Part shown: piece after piece, positions 55,002 to 64,000 of the stretch
Numbering within the stretch: position 1 is the first letter of the stretch
Layout of the letters: every line of letters begins with the position of its first letter
Assembly (NCBI GenBank): GCA_033297075.1
Contig: MU858221.1
Span: 16,141-80,140, forward strand
DNA: 64,000 nucleotides
Source: Rhypophila decipiens
Taxonomy: Eukaryota; Ascomycota; Sordariomycetes; Sordariales; Naviculisporaceae
Direction of reading: 5' to 3'
Translations under genes and position numbers: made by a program
Notes under the pieces: generated by a model
Databases searched by the model: none
What the model was told of the DNA's origin: nothing
What the model saw: the letters and a program-made list of their open reading frames with translations, nothing else

Positions 55002-56953
55002 CGGGGGCATCGTCACTGTCAAGGCACTCGAGTCGCTCGACTTGATGAAGGAGTAAACGGCAAGCTCCTTAAGGTACTGGGCGAACTATGCCACAACAAC
55101 TCCCCAGATTATGGGAGTTAGAGAGTATCTTGTCCGACAGAGGACTAGTACTGTCGCATTGGTTGGGGAAGCGAACGCTATGGGTTTTATGGTTTTGTAC
55201 GACTTTGTATGAAGTATGATTTTGTATGATGGAATGATGGAACGATGCTGCCCTCTAGGCGTCCGAGGAGAACGGGAATTATGAGGATGACTGGCGTCTG
55301 GACTTTATGGCAAGGAAAATGGAGGACTCTGTTTTGTATAACTTTGTATGACGGGTCTCAGCTAAGGCTGCCCATCGAGGAGGGTGATTTTGTGTTTTGG
55401 GCTCATGACTGAAGGACAAGGGAGAGTGATTGAGGACCATTGAGGTCTATCCTGCATATATGGCAGTGGGATCAAGGAAAGATTCAGCCTCATCAGAGAT
55501 TGGGGATGGATTATAGCTATTTGTGTGGGCTTGTCACACTCCAGGATGTCCTGGATGAGTTAAATTGGGCAGGGTCTAGATTTCTTTTGGCACTGGGTTT
55601 TTGTTTGCACCAGCATTTGCATGTGCATTTGCATTTGCGTCTGCATCAGCATGGCGTTATAGCGGCGAACGATACCCCTGCGATTCTCTTAATAATACTT
55701 TCGTTTTCTAATCTGTCTCTGTGATACTGCCTCGTGAATAAACCATCGTCCGTCAACACCAGGCTCTGTCCTATCACGACATCTGTAGGCAAGGCAGGAT
55801 GTATAGCTGCTACGATAAGCTATAAAATATGCTGTAATTAGCTGTTTTACTTGATATTCAGCCTGAGTTTGATTTCTTGCCATTTCTCTCAAACCGTCAT
55901 GCTCAAGTTTTAACATTTAGAGGAGGAAGAAAAGAACTTGGAACCAAGATCACATTTTATTTGAATTGTTTGAGTTGTATTTGATCTAACGTTATTTGAT
56001 TTAGGGCGGACCTTGGTTGACCTCCTAAGATTGACCTGAGAAGAGCTCTTCTCCGCCCTTGCCTTGGCTCACTGGTACTCTATTTTCCAAATTCACCTAA
56101 AGGATCATCATCAGGGAGCCATCTCGATGATTCACCGATGTGCCTTGCACGGAACAAACCTCTCCTCCATGTTGTTCGTCTCTCGAGTCGATAATACGCT
56201 TCGTATGCATAGAGCGTCCATACATCATGTTCAAACCTGAAGACATGCCCCGCCGTCACTCAGCCTACCATTGAGCGTTTTCTGGCTTTCACATCCTTCG
56301 GTACGGACACTGCGTAGATATCACAGGAGGAGGGGGGACGATGTGGAGTTACATCTGGTTCAAACCGATGAACCTCAGTTTTCAATGATAAGTAGGTAAT
56401 CTTTAGTTGACGGACGTTGGTGGGTGGTCACACTCTGTGGAGGAAACGACGAAAAAGATTCTCGTCAGTATGTCACGCACTGTAATCAAACGGGGTCTCG
56501 TAAATACGGTCTAGCTGGTGGGGGAACGGCTGACCACGACCTAAGAAAACACCCCCCCCCCCCCCCCCGGCCACCACATTATTGTTGTGTGTCCCCTTCA
56601 GTGTTGGCAGGCGGGGAGGCCCCTGAGAAGCCCCTTACAATTGTGCCCATCTCACTGTATGCTGGACGCGTTCTGGGGACCCCTAGGCATTGTTCTCCGT
56701 TCGCTCGCTGCTCAACTGGAAGCGTTTTGGTGAATCTCGACTGACCTGGTAACGAGAACTTTTCGCCACCCGTTGCCATTGTTCTCAGAAGTGGCCCGTG
56801 TACCACCGCCTATTTAGCTGCGTCCCTGACTGACGAGCACACACTCCACGCTTTCCAGCATCGGTTCTCTACCTGATCTTCTTCCATCGATCGCCACTAC
56901 TTCCTTGCATTGCAAATCAAAGCAAAAGCGACACCTCTCGAGAGATCTCTACA
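55002..56953. other. Long intergenic region
   Basis: No gene supported. It contains repeated GTTTTGTATNACTTTGTATGA elements at about 55192-55232 and 55330-55350, a short GCATTTGCAT-type array at about 55607-55655 and a 17-C run at 56552-56568. Confidence 0.5.
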
Positions 56954-58473
56954 ATGTTCTCACGTAAGATTTCCATCACCAACTACGAGATGGCTTTCCA
57001 AAAGAAGATGCATCCGCCATCATCTTCCGCATCCAACAAGATGGATGAGTTCAAAAGAGGTGAGTGAAGTCTTGACACTATGCACACCTCCTTCTCCTTT
57101 CTTCAAGATGCGTGGGAATTAGTCAGGGTGACACCTCTGGCTCTACCTGATGGGGTCTCTAAAGACTACGACACCCAGCACGAGCCTAGGAGCCCATCTA
57201 CGATTATTACCGCTGGCCTCGACCAATGATCTCTGATTACATCAGAGACTTCGCCTATCTCGATTCAAGACTGAGAGTGGTGTCACAAATGCTAATTCTT
57301 CTCCTAATTCAAGTTCAGCCTTGTGGTCCGCCGGAAACCAAACCCAACAACAACAACGAGCCCATTCTCCGACCTATGCGTAAACATCACCAAAGATTGC
57401 AGATACAATCTCGGCGCTGCTCGCGAATGTCAGCCTTGATGATCCAGTCCCGACAGACAATGCGCAGGGACGGCATCCTCGCCAACCTCCGCCAATGTGT
57501 CATACAAAGCGGACAACAGCAAAGCCCGAAACCAAGAAGGACTCGGCGGCATCCAACGTGCATAAGGGGCCTTTCTCGACAAACCGCAAACTATCACCGA
57601 AAATCGCGAGCACCATTTCTGCTTTGCTTGCTAAAGCCGAGGACTCCACCGGGCCGGCAAAGGAAGAACGACCACAAGCCCAATCCCCTCCAAAGCTTGA
57701 GACGACAAATTCCAAAGCTTCCTCCATCGCAGTTCAAGAGGTCACAGCGGAGAGTGGACCATCTTCTGCCAACAGCATCACAGCTCACGATGAAGACCAA
57801 CCATTACCCGAAGCGCCTGAAGCTTTTCTGTTATCTCTCCAGCTGGACAGTTCCTCCGGCGACACAGCAAACGATCAACACAAGGAGCCTGAACTCCTGC
57901 TGGTCAAACCGGTTCTGCAAATAGATCTTCGCAGCCGTGGCCCGCATGGTGCGACCGTCACCTATAAGGCTGAGGGTGCCGATTACCCGCAGACAGAGTA
58001 TGTGGCTAGCTCGTCGTATACGACCTTGTCCACAGGATCCAAGGGAACAAGACTAGCAACATCACATTACGATGCGACGGGACCTAAGCCTATTCTACGG
58101 ATTTCTTTGGGCGCCAAGCCACAGCCAAAGGACGTTCCCACTCACAGCAATCGCAAGGCTCGTGATCTCGAATCCTCTCCCGCCTCGCCCAGCAAAGAAG
58201 AGGAGGATACCCACGAAGCCGAGAAGTTGGAGGATGACACTGAAGACGTGGAGACAGTCGAGGAGATTGTTAGAGCTCTCTGGCGCAAGGACAAGCCCTT
58301 CTGGATCCGGGACCTTGTCGCCATCATGGGTTGATAAAGAGATTGAGGCAGAAGAGAAGGAGAAGAGCGAGAGGTTGGCGCTGCTGAAGCGCAAGAGGAA
58401 GGAGACAATTATCGACTCAGCACAAGACCAAAAGGGTCTGGAGAAGCCACCCACGAAGCTGGCCAAGATCTGA
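56954..58473 (+). pseudogene. Basic low-complexity protein family, member 7 (several breaks)
   Basis: The first exon 56954-57059 (MFSRKISITNY..FKR) ends in phase 1. With a 48-bp intron the next exon (57108) reads 40 clean codons (DAWELVRVTPLALPDG) to TGA 57227-57229; coding then resumes in another frame (TNANSSPNSSS) to TAA 57381-57383 and continues to 58334. The segment right after TAA (SPKIADTISALLAN) is repeated 207 bp later (SPKIASTISALLAK), showing that it was coding. A last frame change before 58334 leads to the signature end (LLKRKRK, 18 residues, KLAKI) at 58473. Splicing 57060-57318 instead would skip two of the breaks but not the TAA. Confidence 0.55.
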
Positions 58474-59914
58474 GTTTGAAAACGGCAAACTTGGGAGGAG
58501 GAGCCTGCCCTGTCGGCAGGATAAAGAGGGTCGAGGACTTGGGGAGAGAGAAAGGGAATCTTGTTTGAGTATTACATTGGTCGTGTTCTAAATGGGGTCA
58601 CTGTTCAGACCGGAAGTTGGCAGGAAACTTGGAGGGGAAGGATGTTATGTACAAATAGACAGGAAAGGCGCGAGGATTATTCCGGGTGTGTAACGTCTAG
58701 CCATTAATGGTCTGGCTGAAGGGGCGAGAATGGTGTTATTTTGGCTAGTCTAAGAGGGACAGTCTTCTCTGATTTTACCACAGAAGCACCCTTTTTCTTT
58801 TCATAGTGCAATCCACACCAGTCCTATGATATCTTTGCCTCGAGTCCATGTGTGAAACGAGGCCCCTTGAATGGCGAGAGAAACAGATATCTCCTTCACT
58901 ATATTTGCGTTTACTTACTCGGATAAGGAAGCGTAATTATGAGGGACACCAGCAAAAGCTCCGATAAGTCATTGAAAACTCAAGCATCTTGCGCTAGGCT
59001 GCCCAATGCTACATTTACAGTTCGCAGGGGTAGTCGTTTGCTTCTCGCTGGAAATCAATGGAGATGGTGTTTTGCCCAGAACTTCTCCCATACGCATGGG
59101 TAGCTTCACTGATAATTTTCTCATGCCACTAATCTTCTGTTTCACCTTTGACTTCCTCGATCGAGACCCTAGCGGTGCGAGACAGGAGAAATCAGGGGTC
59201 AAGCGCGAAGCTCACCATGAAGGCATTGATTCTAAGGCACAGAAGCAAATATCAATGACGAAATAAGAGGTGGATTGCTCCATAGAGGGGAGGGGGGATC
59301 AAACAGGCTAATAGACGATGCGCAAACTCCACGACCGGGATGTTGTTTGAAAACCTGTAAGCCGTCTGGAAAACACGATGGAAATTACCGCCCTGACACC
59401 GGTTTCCCTGGCAGCAAAGTGCGCAGAACCGTATTGAAGAAAACTAAACTGACCTGTGCTCTTCTAGCGTTGGTGGTCCAGGCTTTTGAGCGGAGGAGTG
59501 CCCCTCCTTATTCTCTCCTTCCAGTCCGCCTCTCTCGCAGTCCTGCACAACCAAAACCTCAACAGCAAAACCTGCTTCCCAACCAACATTCGCTATTCTG
59601 CACTTGATTTTATCAATTCCGGAGAGGGTTTGACTTATTATTATCATCCGCATCTCTATCCATCAATTCCTCGGCTTCGCACCGTCTTTTCGCCTTGTCG
59701 CCTTGTCACCTTTCAACAAGAAATCGTGCTTCCCAACCACAATTCGCTACCCTTTTGCGCTCTCTTCTCCATTCCGAGGTCGCTTTGATTTCCCATCATC
59801 ATCGGCATCTTTCTTTATCAATACTTCGACTTCGGGTTTTCGAGTTTTCGATTTTCGCCTTGTCGCCTTGTCGCTTTTCTCTCGACAGACCAGTCAACAT
59901 TCCGACACTGCAAA
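58474..59914. other. Intergenic region and leader of member 8
   Basis: No gene supported. About 59480-59900 is a T/C-rich leader with two diverged copies of a segment containing CTTCCCAACCA.AATTCGCTA (59575 and 59729). Confidence 0.5.
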
Positions 59915-61329
59915 ATGGCTCCTCCCAAGAACGCAGAGAGCAGCAAAGCACCTAGTAAGTAGTCGCCCAGTTTGAACTCACTTCTTTTCAAATCACATCT
60001 CGTTCTCGATGGCGATACTCCTACAATGCGACGTCGGCGTTGGTGTTCCACAATCAGCCTCAGCCTCGCGTTCGCTTAGCGACTGCCTCCACCTTTCCCT
60101 TTCCTTGCAAAACAAAAGCACAGAATAGATTACTAACTAATAACTAAATTTGATTAGCACGTTCCTCCGCTCGTCTCCAGAGCTTGACAAGCCAGTCTGA
60201 GACGTCTGGAAGCTCAGCCCAGAATGGTAAGCCATTTCCAGCCCCTTGCCAGGCCGTTGTGTAACGTCATAGCCGCGCATACCACAGTGAATTCAAACAT
60301 TCAAACTTGATAACTAACGAGTTTAATTTTGCAGAGCAGCAAAATACCCAGGGACAGGAGCCAAATTCCTCGGTGCTTTCCCTTCGTCCTGCCTCTCGTT
60401 CGCCAGAGGATGTCCCGGCTGCCCCTCCGGCCACGCCAGCTCTCCCGGCGATGGCAGCTCCCCCTGGTGGCGACAGGGAGATGAGCCCTCTGGACCTTGG
60501 CGCCGGTCTGGAAGACGATGCTCCTGTTGCGCCTCCTGCCACGCCAACTCTTCCGGCAATGGCTGCTCCCCCTGGCGGCGACAGGGAGATGAGCCCCTTC
60601 GACCTTGGCCCTGCCTTGGAAGATGTCGTCCCGGCCGTTCCTCCTCCCGCTGGCGCGGGACAAAGTGCCATGCCTCCGGTGGACCCCGGCCCTCCCGCTG
60701 CTTTCGGTTCCGGCCCGGTCGACTGGGTTGCGATTGCTCGGGCGCGGGGCCGCCACCCTCTGCCTCCTGCACGACCGATTGTCGTGTACACCAGCGGGCG
60801 CGTCCGGTTCCGCGAGAACCCTCATCTCACTGCCACCGAGCCCGAGAAGCCAAAGCCCAAGAAAAGGGCTGCCAAACCCAAGGTGGAGGAGGAGAAGAAA
60901 CAGCCGGCCGAAAAGGTCGATTACGTTGCCGCTGCTCGGGCGCGTGGTCGACACCCGCTTCCTTCGGGTGGCGGTGCTCGAGCTTCGGCTTCCGGACCTG
61001 AAACTGTGGCGGGCCCATCCTCTTCGGCCAAGGGAAAGGGCAAGAGGGTTAGCTTCGCGGACGAAGCTGAGGTCGTTGGAAAGGCCGGCAAACAAGCAGT
61101 CGGTAATGTGAAGAAGGGTGGCTTGAAGAGGAATCGGGGGGGCCATGACGAGGAGCAGGATGGTGAGGGTGAAGAGAATCCCGCCAAGAAGAAGACCAAG
61201 ATTGTCGTGAAGGGGAAGACATCGTTACCTCCTCCTATGCTGAACGTGGTGGGGTCTGAGGACTTGCTTGGGCGTGAAGAGGAAGATGAGGAGGAAGATG
61301 AGGAGGAGGATGAAGACGACGACGAGTAA
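59915..61329 (+). CDS. Basic low-complexity protein family, member 8 (intact, acidic tail)
   Basis: Three exons, 59915-59954, 60158-60226 and 60335-61329, join to 367 residues; the first two exons both end in phase 1. The N-terminus has TRSSARL as in member 2. Two copies of a Pro/Ala-rich repeat of about 32 residues (ALPAMAAPPGGDREMSP) are followed by two copies of a motif (VDWVAIARARGRHPLP and VDYVAAARARGRHPLP) about 80 residues apart. The basic signature (GLKRN, acidic linker, KKKTK) is followed by IVVKGKTSL and an almost pure Glu/Asp tail. Such acidic tails occur in histone-binding chaperones and chromatin proteins, so a nuclear role is plausible but unproven. Confidence 0.7.
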
Positions 61330-61844
61330 TGGTGAAGCTTGAGGAGCCTGTTGGCGAAGAGAACTGGGTGAGGTCGTCGTTGCCAACTTGCCTCGGCGGA
61401 CCTGATTCCGCAACCCAAGACTCTCGGTCAGCGCATCACAGATGGCAATGCTGGTATCTAATATAGAGGGGAAAAGGATGGTGTTGAGCACATGTACGAT
61501 GAATGGCGAGTGCGAGAGTGGACCACAAGATCTATTTGGCAAAGGGAATAGACAACAGATGAAGAGTAGAGAGTAGAGTAGAGCTGGGAACTTATGCTCA
61601 ATGTATACATTATACTGCACCTCATACAATGAATCCTCGAGATCTTGCTCTGAGTTTCTGATCTGTAGATGACCATGGCAGTCGATGTACATCGCCAGGG
61701 TCATGGATTTACACTTTGTCAAGTACGAAAATTCCCAATTGCCAAGCCTGAACTCCCACGAGTCTGCAGGCTTAAGCTACCGGCGTTACGCTGCCCTCTC
61801 CTTCCAACCAGACCAAGCAATCCTGTTGCCATCGATATCTTCTC
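61330..61844. other. Intergenic region
   Basis: No gene seen between member 8 and the hAT element. Confidence 0.5.
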
Positions 61845-61852
61845 CAGCGCTG

Positions 61853-61914
61853 TCAACAAGTCAAGTCTACCAAGTCAAGTCTTCAAGTCAAGTCAAGTCA
61901 AGTCAAGTCAAGTC
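61853..61914. repeat. Left terminal inverted repeat and CAAGT array
   Basis: TCAACAAGTCAAGTC followed by about eight further AAGTC/CAAGT units. The right end mirrors it at about 63793-63897. Confidence 0.85.
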
Positions 61915-62104
61915 TTATTTCTCGAGACTTGACAGATTTGACATTCTGCAGGGTTAGGGTTTATATAGTAAATTAGCCCAGATTTTGTCCATTAAAAGTC
62001 CAAGCTGCGACGCGTCTACGCCCTGTTTATCACCCCTGGTCAACGGAGTTGCGCGCCGCAACAACGCTCTCAGATGCACTCTTCCCGCCTGCACTCGTCC
62101 AGAA

Positions 62105-63724
62105 ATGGCTATTGCCGTCATCAACGATACTGCACGCGCAGCTCTCAGTTCTAACGGTGTTTCCATTGCGCCGGACATCAATCTCGAGATCCCCTCGCGC
62201 CTCAACGCGTTCGACGCGCTGGACCGTGCCATGCACACCAAGAAGAGCCTCAAGGAGCAAATTCGTGATGCCAAAGCCGTCATCGATCTCCCCCTCGATC
62301 CGAAGCTGTACCCAAAGATCCAGGGTCCCGACAAACGGTTTTACCACCTCCGCGCGCACTTCAAGCTAAAGGATGGACCTTCCTGGGTCAACGCCCACGG
62401 TACACTGCTCCTAGGGCTCATGCAAAACGATTCGAGCTCTACAGATGGCAAATTCTGGGCTTGCCACGAGTGCTATAACATCTTCGACGCGGAGGCAACA
62501 ACTTCACCGGCTAAACATCTCCGACAACGACACGGTATTACGAAGGACGGCGAGCGTTTAATTCGAAACCTTCGGCTAAAGGCCGACAACGATACCCGCT
62601 GGCACTCGGTGTACCACATGATCGAGCGCGCCCTCGTCCTCCGCGATCCCCTCACTAAGTTCAGCGCCCGGTATAATCGATTAGGGCATCTTAGCGACGA
62701 AGCTGTACTTTCTTCCGAAGATTGGGCAGTTTTAACAGAGATTAAAGCTCTATTGGCCCCATTTAAGTTCATTACGAAAAAGTTCGAGGGGAGGAAGCCC
62801 AATCTTTGTGACGCTGTCACCCATATCTTCAGCCTCCACCGGGATCTCAAGCATTTACACCGAGGATATAGCGCAGAGTTTGAACGTTCGGGAGGTTTTG
62901 ATAGCTCGATATTCCCGCCAAACAGTGAGCGGCCCGCGGGTCGGCTCCCGGCATTCCCGCCCACTGAAGCCGCCACAGCACAGCAACACCCGCGCCGGAT
63001 TTGCCGCGTGCCCGCCCGGTTTAGTGATTACGAAGTCGACCTCCCCGGTATTGGACTCCGCCGCCCAGTTACCACCCCTAGGCAACAAGACCTCTTTGTT
63101 GAGCTTGGGAATCCTCTTCATGATGATCTCGAGGTGCCTTCCTTCTCGAGCCTTCAATCTAGCCTCAAATATGCCATAGACAAGCTCGAGAAGTATCTTA
63201 ACATACTAGATGAGACCCCTGCTTATTGGGCAGCTCTTATTCTGCACCCGGGCCGTAGGATGAAGTGGGTGAGGCTATTTTACGAGGGCAATAATGAGAG
63301 AATATTAGAGATCCAGCGGCGGTTCGTGGCTTGCTTTGATGCACGCTACCTAGCAGTCGAGCCTCTGGCACGCCCATATACCCCGGAGCAAGTCCATAGC
63401 TTTGGAGATAGCTTCTACGATGCCCCGGTTGCTGGCGGGATTGTGGATGAGGTTGGGGAGTATTTACGGGGGCCTGTACACCCTGTTGACAATCCAATAC
63501 AGTGGTGGTTGGCCCGGAAAGACGATTACCCACGCCTCACGAGGATGGCGCTCGACATACTCTCAATACCTCCCTGCGCAACGGAATGTGAGCGGACCTT
63601 CAGCCTCACAAAGCTCACAATAGGGTCACAACGACATTCCCTTGGCAACAATACCCTCTCGGAGCTTCAATGTGTACGGAATTGGGCGCGGGAGGAATTA
63701 TCTGGGATGGCTGTGGCCTCATGA
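62105..63724 (+). CDS. hAT transposase, internally shortened
   Basis: A single open frame encodes 539 residues from the first in-frame ATG (62105); the frame extends upstream without an ATG. A BED-type zinc finger (Cys120, Cys123, His138, His143) is followed only 20 residues later by DTRWHSVY (163-170), a motif that in complete hAT transposases lies several hundred residues further on. The hAT dimerisation region (NPIQWWLARKDDYPRL, ATECERTFSLTK) is intact at the C-terminus. The first catalytic Asp region and much of the core therefore appear to be missing, with the frame preserved. A Pro/Arg-rich insert (about 280-330) is unusual. Probably non-autonomous, perhaps able to bind ends or act as a repressor. 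Confidence 0.8.
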   Translation: MAIAVINDTARAALSSNGVSIAPDINLEIPSRLNAFDALDRAMHTKKSLKEQIRDAKAVIDLPLDPKLYPKIQGPDKRFYHLRAHFKLKDGPSWVNAHGTLLLGLMQNDSSSTDGKFWACHECYNIFDAEATTSPAKHLRQRHGITKDGERLIRNLRLKADNDTRWHSVYHMIERALVLRDPLTKFSARYNRLGHLSDEAVLSSEDWAVLTEIKALLAPFKFITKKFEGRKPNLCDAVTHIFSLHRDLKHLHRGYSAEFERSGGFDSSIFPPNSERPAGRLPAFPPTEAATAQQHPRRICRVPARFSDYEVDLPGIGLRRPVTTPRQQDLFVELGNPLHDDLEVPSFSSLQSSLKYAIDKLEKYLNILDETPAYWAALILHPGRRMKWVRLFYEGNNERILEIQRRFVACFDARYLAVEPLARPYTPEQVHSFGDSFYDAPVAGGIVDEVGEYLRGPVHPVDNPIQWWLARKDDYPRLTRMALDILSIPPCATECERTFSLTKLTIGSQRHSLGNNTLSELQCVRNWAREELSGMAVAS

Positions 63725-63792
63725 CAGTCTTGGCGGCCTATTTTGTATATATCTCGGGTTCGGAATAACCTCATTTTAACTGTCTTGGCAAG

Positions 63793-63897
63793 TCTTCCAA
63801 GTCAAGTCAAGTCGGGGGTCATTCAAGTCAAGTCTGGGACAAATTCTTCAAGTCAAGTCAAGTTTGGCCCCAGACTTGACTTGACTTGACTTGTTGA
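63793..63897. repeat. Right terminal inverted repeat and CAAGT/ACTTG array
   Basis: Clusters of CAAGTCAAGT in direct orientation are followed by an inverted ACTTGACTTG cluster ending in TTGTTGA at 63891-63897. Confidence 0.85.
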
Positions 63898-64000
63898 CAG
63901 CGCTGCTCCAGCACCTTGCCTAGCGTGCAAAGCAAAGAAATGGGTCTCCAGGCTTTGGCTCGAGTGTAATCACTCTTTCCTGGCTTTTTCAGTGGAATAA

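Larger units (their letters stand above)
61845..63905 (+). mobile_element. hAT-type DNA transposon, about 2.05 kb
   Basis: The ends are inverted: TCAACAAGTCAAGTC at 61853-61867 and its reverse complement at 63883-63897. Each is flanked by CAGCGCTG (61845-61852 and 63898-63905), which is either an 8-bp target-site duplication, the size expected of hAT elements, or part of a longer 23-bp terminal repeat, since the octamer is its own reverse complement. Arrays of CAAGT/ACTTG pentamers lie just inside both ends and are probable transposase-binding sites. One transposase gene is inside. Identical ends suggest a young insertion. Confidence 0.85.

Noticed and set aside
55440..55724. 94-codon frame with His/Leu repeats
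   Set aside because: It comes from a GCATTT-type simple repeat.
57226..57924. 232-codon frame within member 7
   Set aside because: Arg/Gln/Pro-rich shadow frame; the duplicated SPKIA-TISALLA segment identifies the true frame.
1..64000. tRNA or rRNA genes
   Set aside because: I found no convincing B-box or rRNA-like stretch by eye; a covariance-model scan would be decisive.

Overview
The window reads as nuclear DNA of a filamentous ascomycete, most likely a Sordariomycete (Pezizomycotina). The support is many genes with short GT..AG introns of about 50-165 bp, frequent CTAAC-like branch sites, a HET-domain gene, fungal secreted hydrolases, three cytochrome P450s, an NmrA-like oxidoreductase, a fungal lysophospholipase and a hAT transposon. 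Exon joins below were worked out by eye; every gene I call intact has a total length divisible by three.

Layout. (1) 2.5-4.8 kb: a secreted GH128 glucanase and a multi-pass membrane protein. (2) 6.2-17.6 kb: a run of tailoring-type genes (FAD monooxygenase, P450, anthrone-oxygenase-like DUF1772 protein, SnoaL-like protein, NmrA-like oxidoreductase) with no polyketide or peptide synthase in view. (3) 18.0-24.1 kb: secreted or surface proteins (ML-domain lipid binder, two-domain SGNH esterase, Gly-rich single-pass protein, small secreted protein), plus a minisatellite bounded by inverted repeats at 21.64-22.23 kb. (4) 29.7-35.1 kb: a divergent pair of P450s, one with an assembly gap inside its last intron, then a six-cysteine effector-like protein at 36.7 kb. 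(5) 27.2-61.3 kb: eight same-strand genes for low-complexity, Lys/Arg-rich, probably nuclear proteins, interleaved with the P450 pair, the effector, a HET-domain gene (43.8 kb) and a damaged phospholipase B gene (47.3 kb). (6) 61.8-63.9 kb: a hAT element with intact ends but an internally shortened transposase.

The most interesting signal is region 5. Six of the eight genes have a short first coding exon ending in phase 1, and nearly all carry a KRK - acidic/Ser/Pro linker - (P)KK/KR signature like a bipartite nuclear localisation signal. At least six are interrupted by a single in-frame stop or a frameshift, with the signature usually lying beyond the break. I do not recognise this family. 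Pseudogene decay, recoding (readthrough or A-to-I editing of UAG, known in Sordariomycetes) and assembly error must be separated by RNA and read data. The 10-base N gap and long poly-C/poly-G runs show that parts of the sequence are technically weak.
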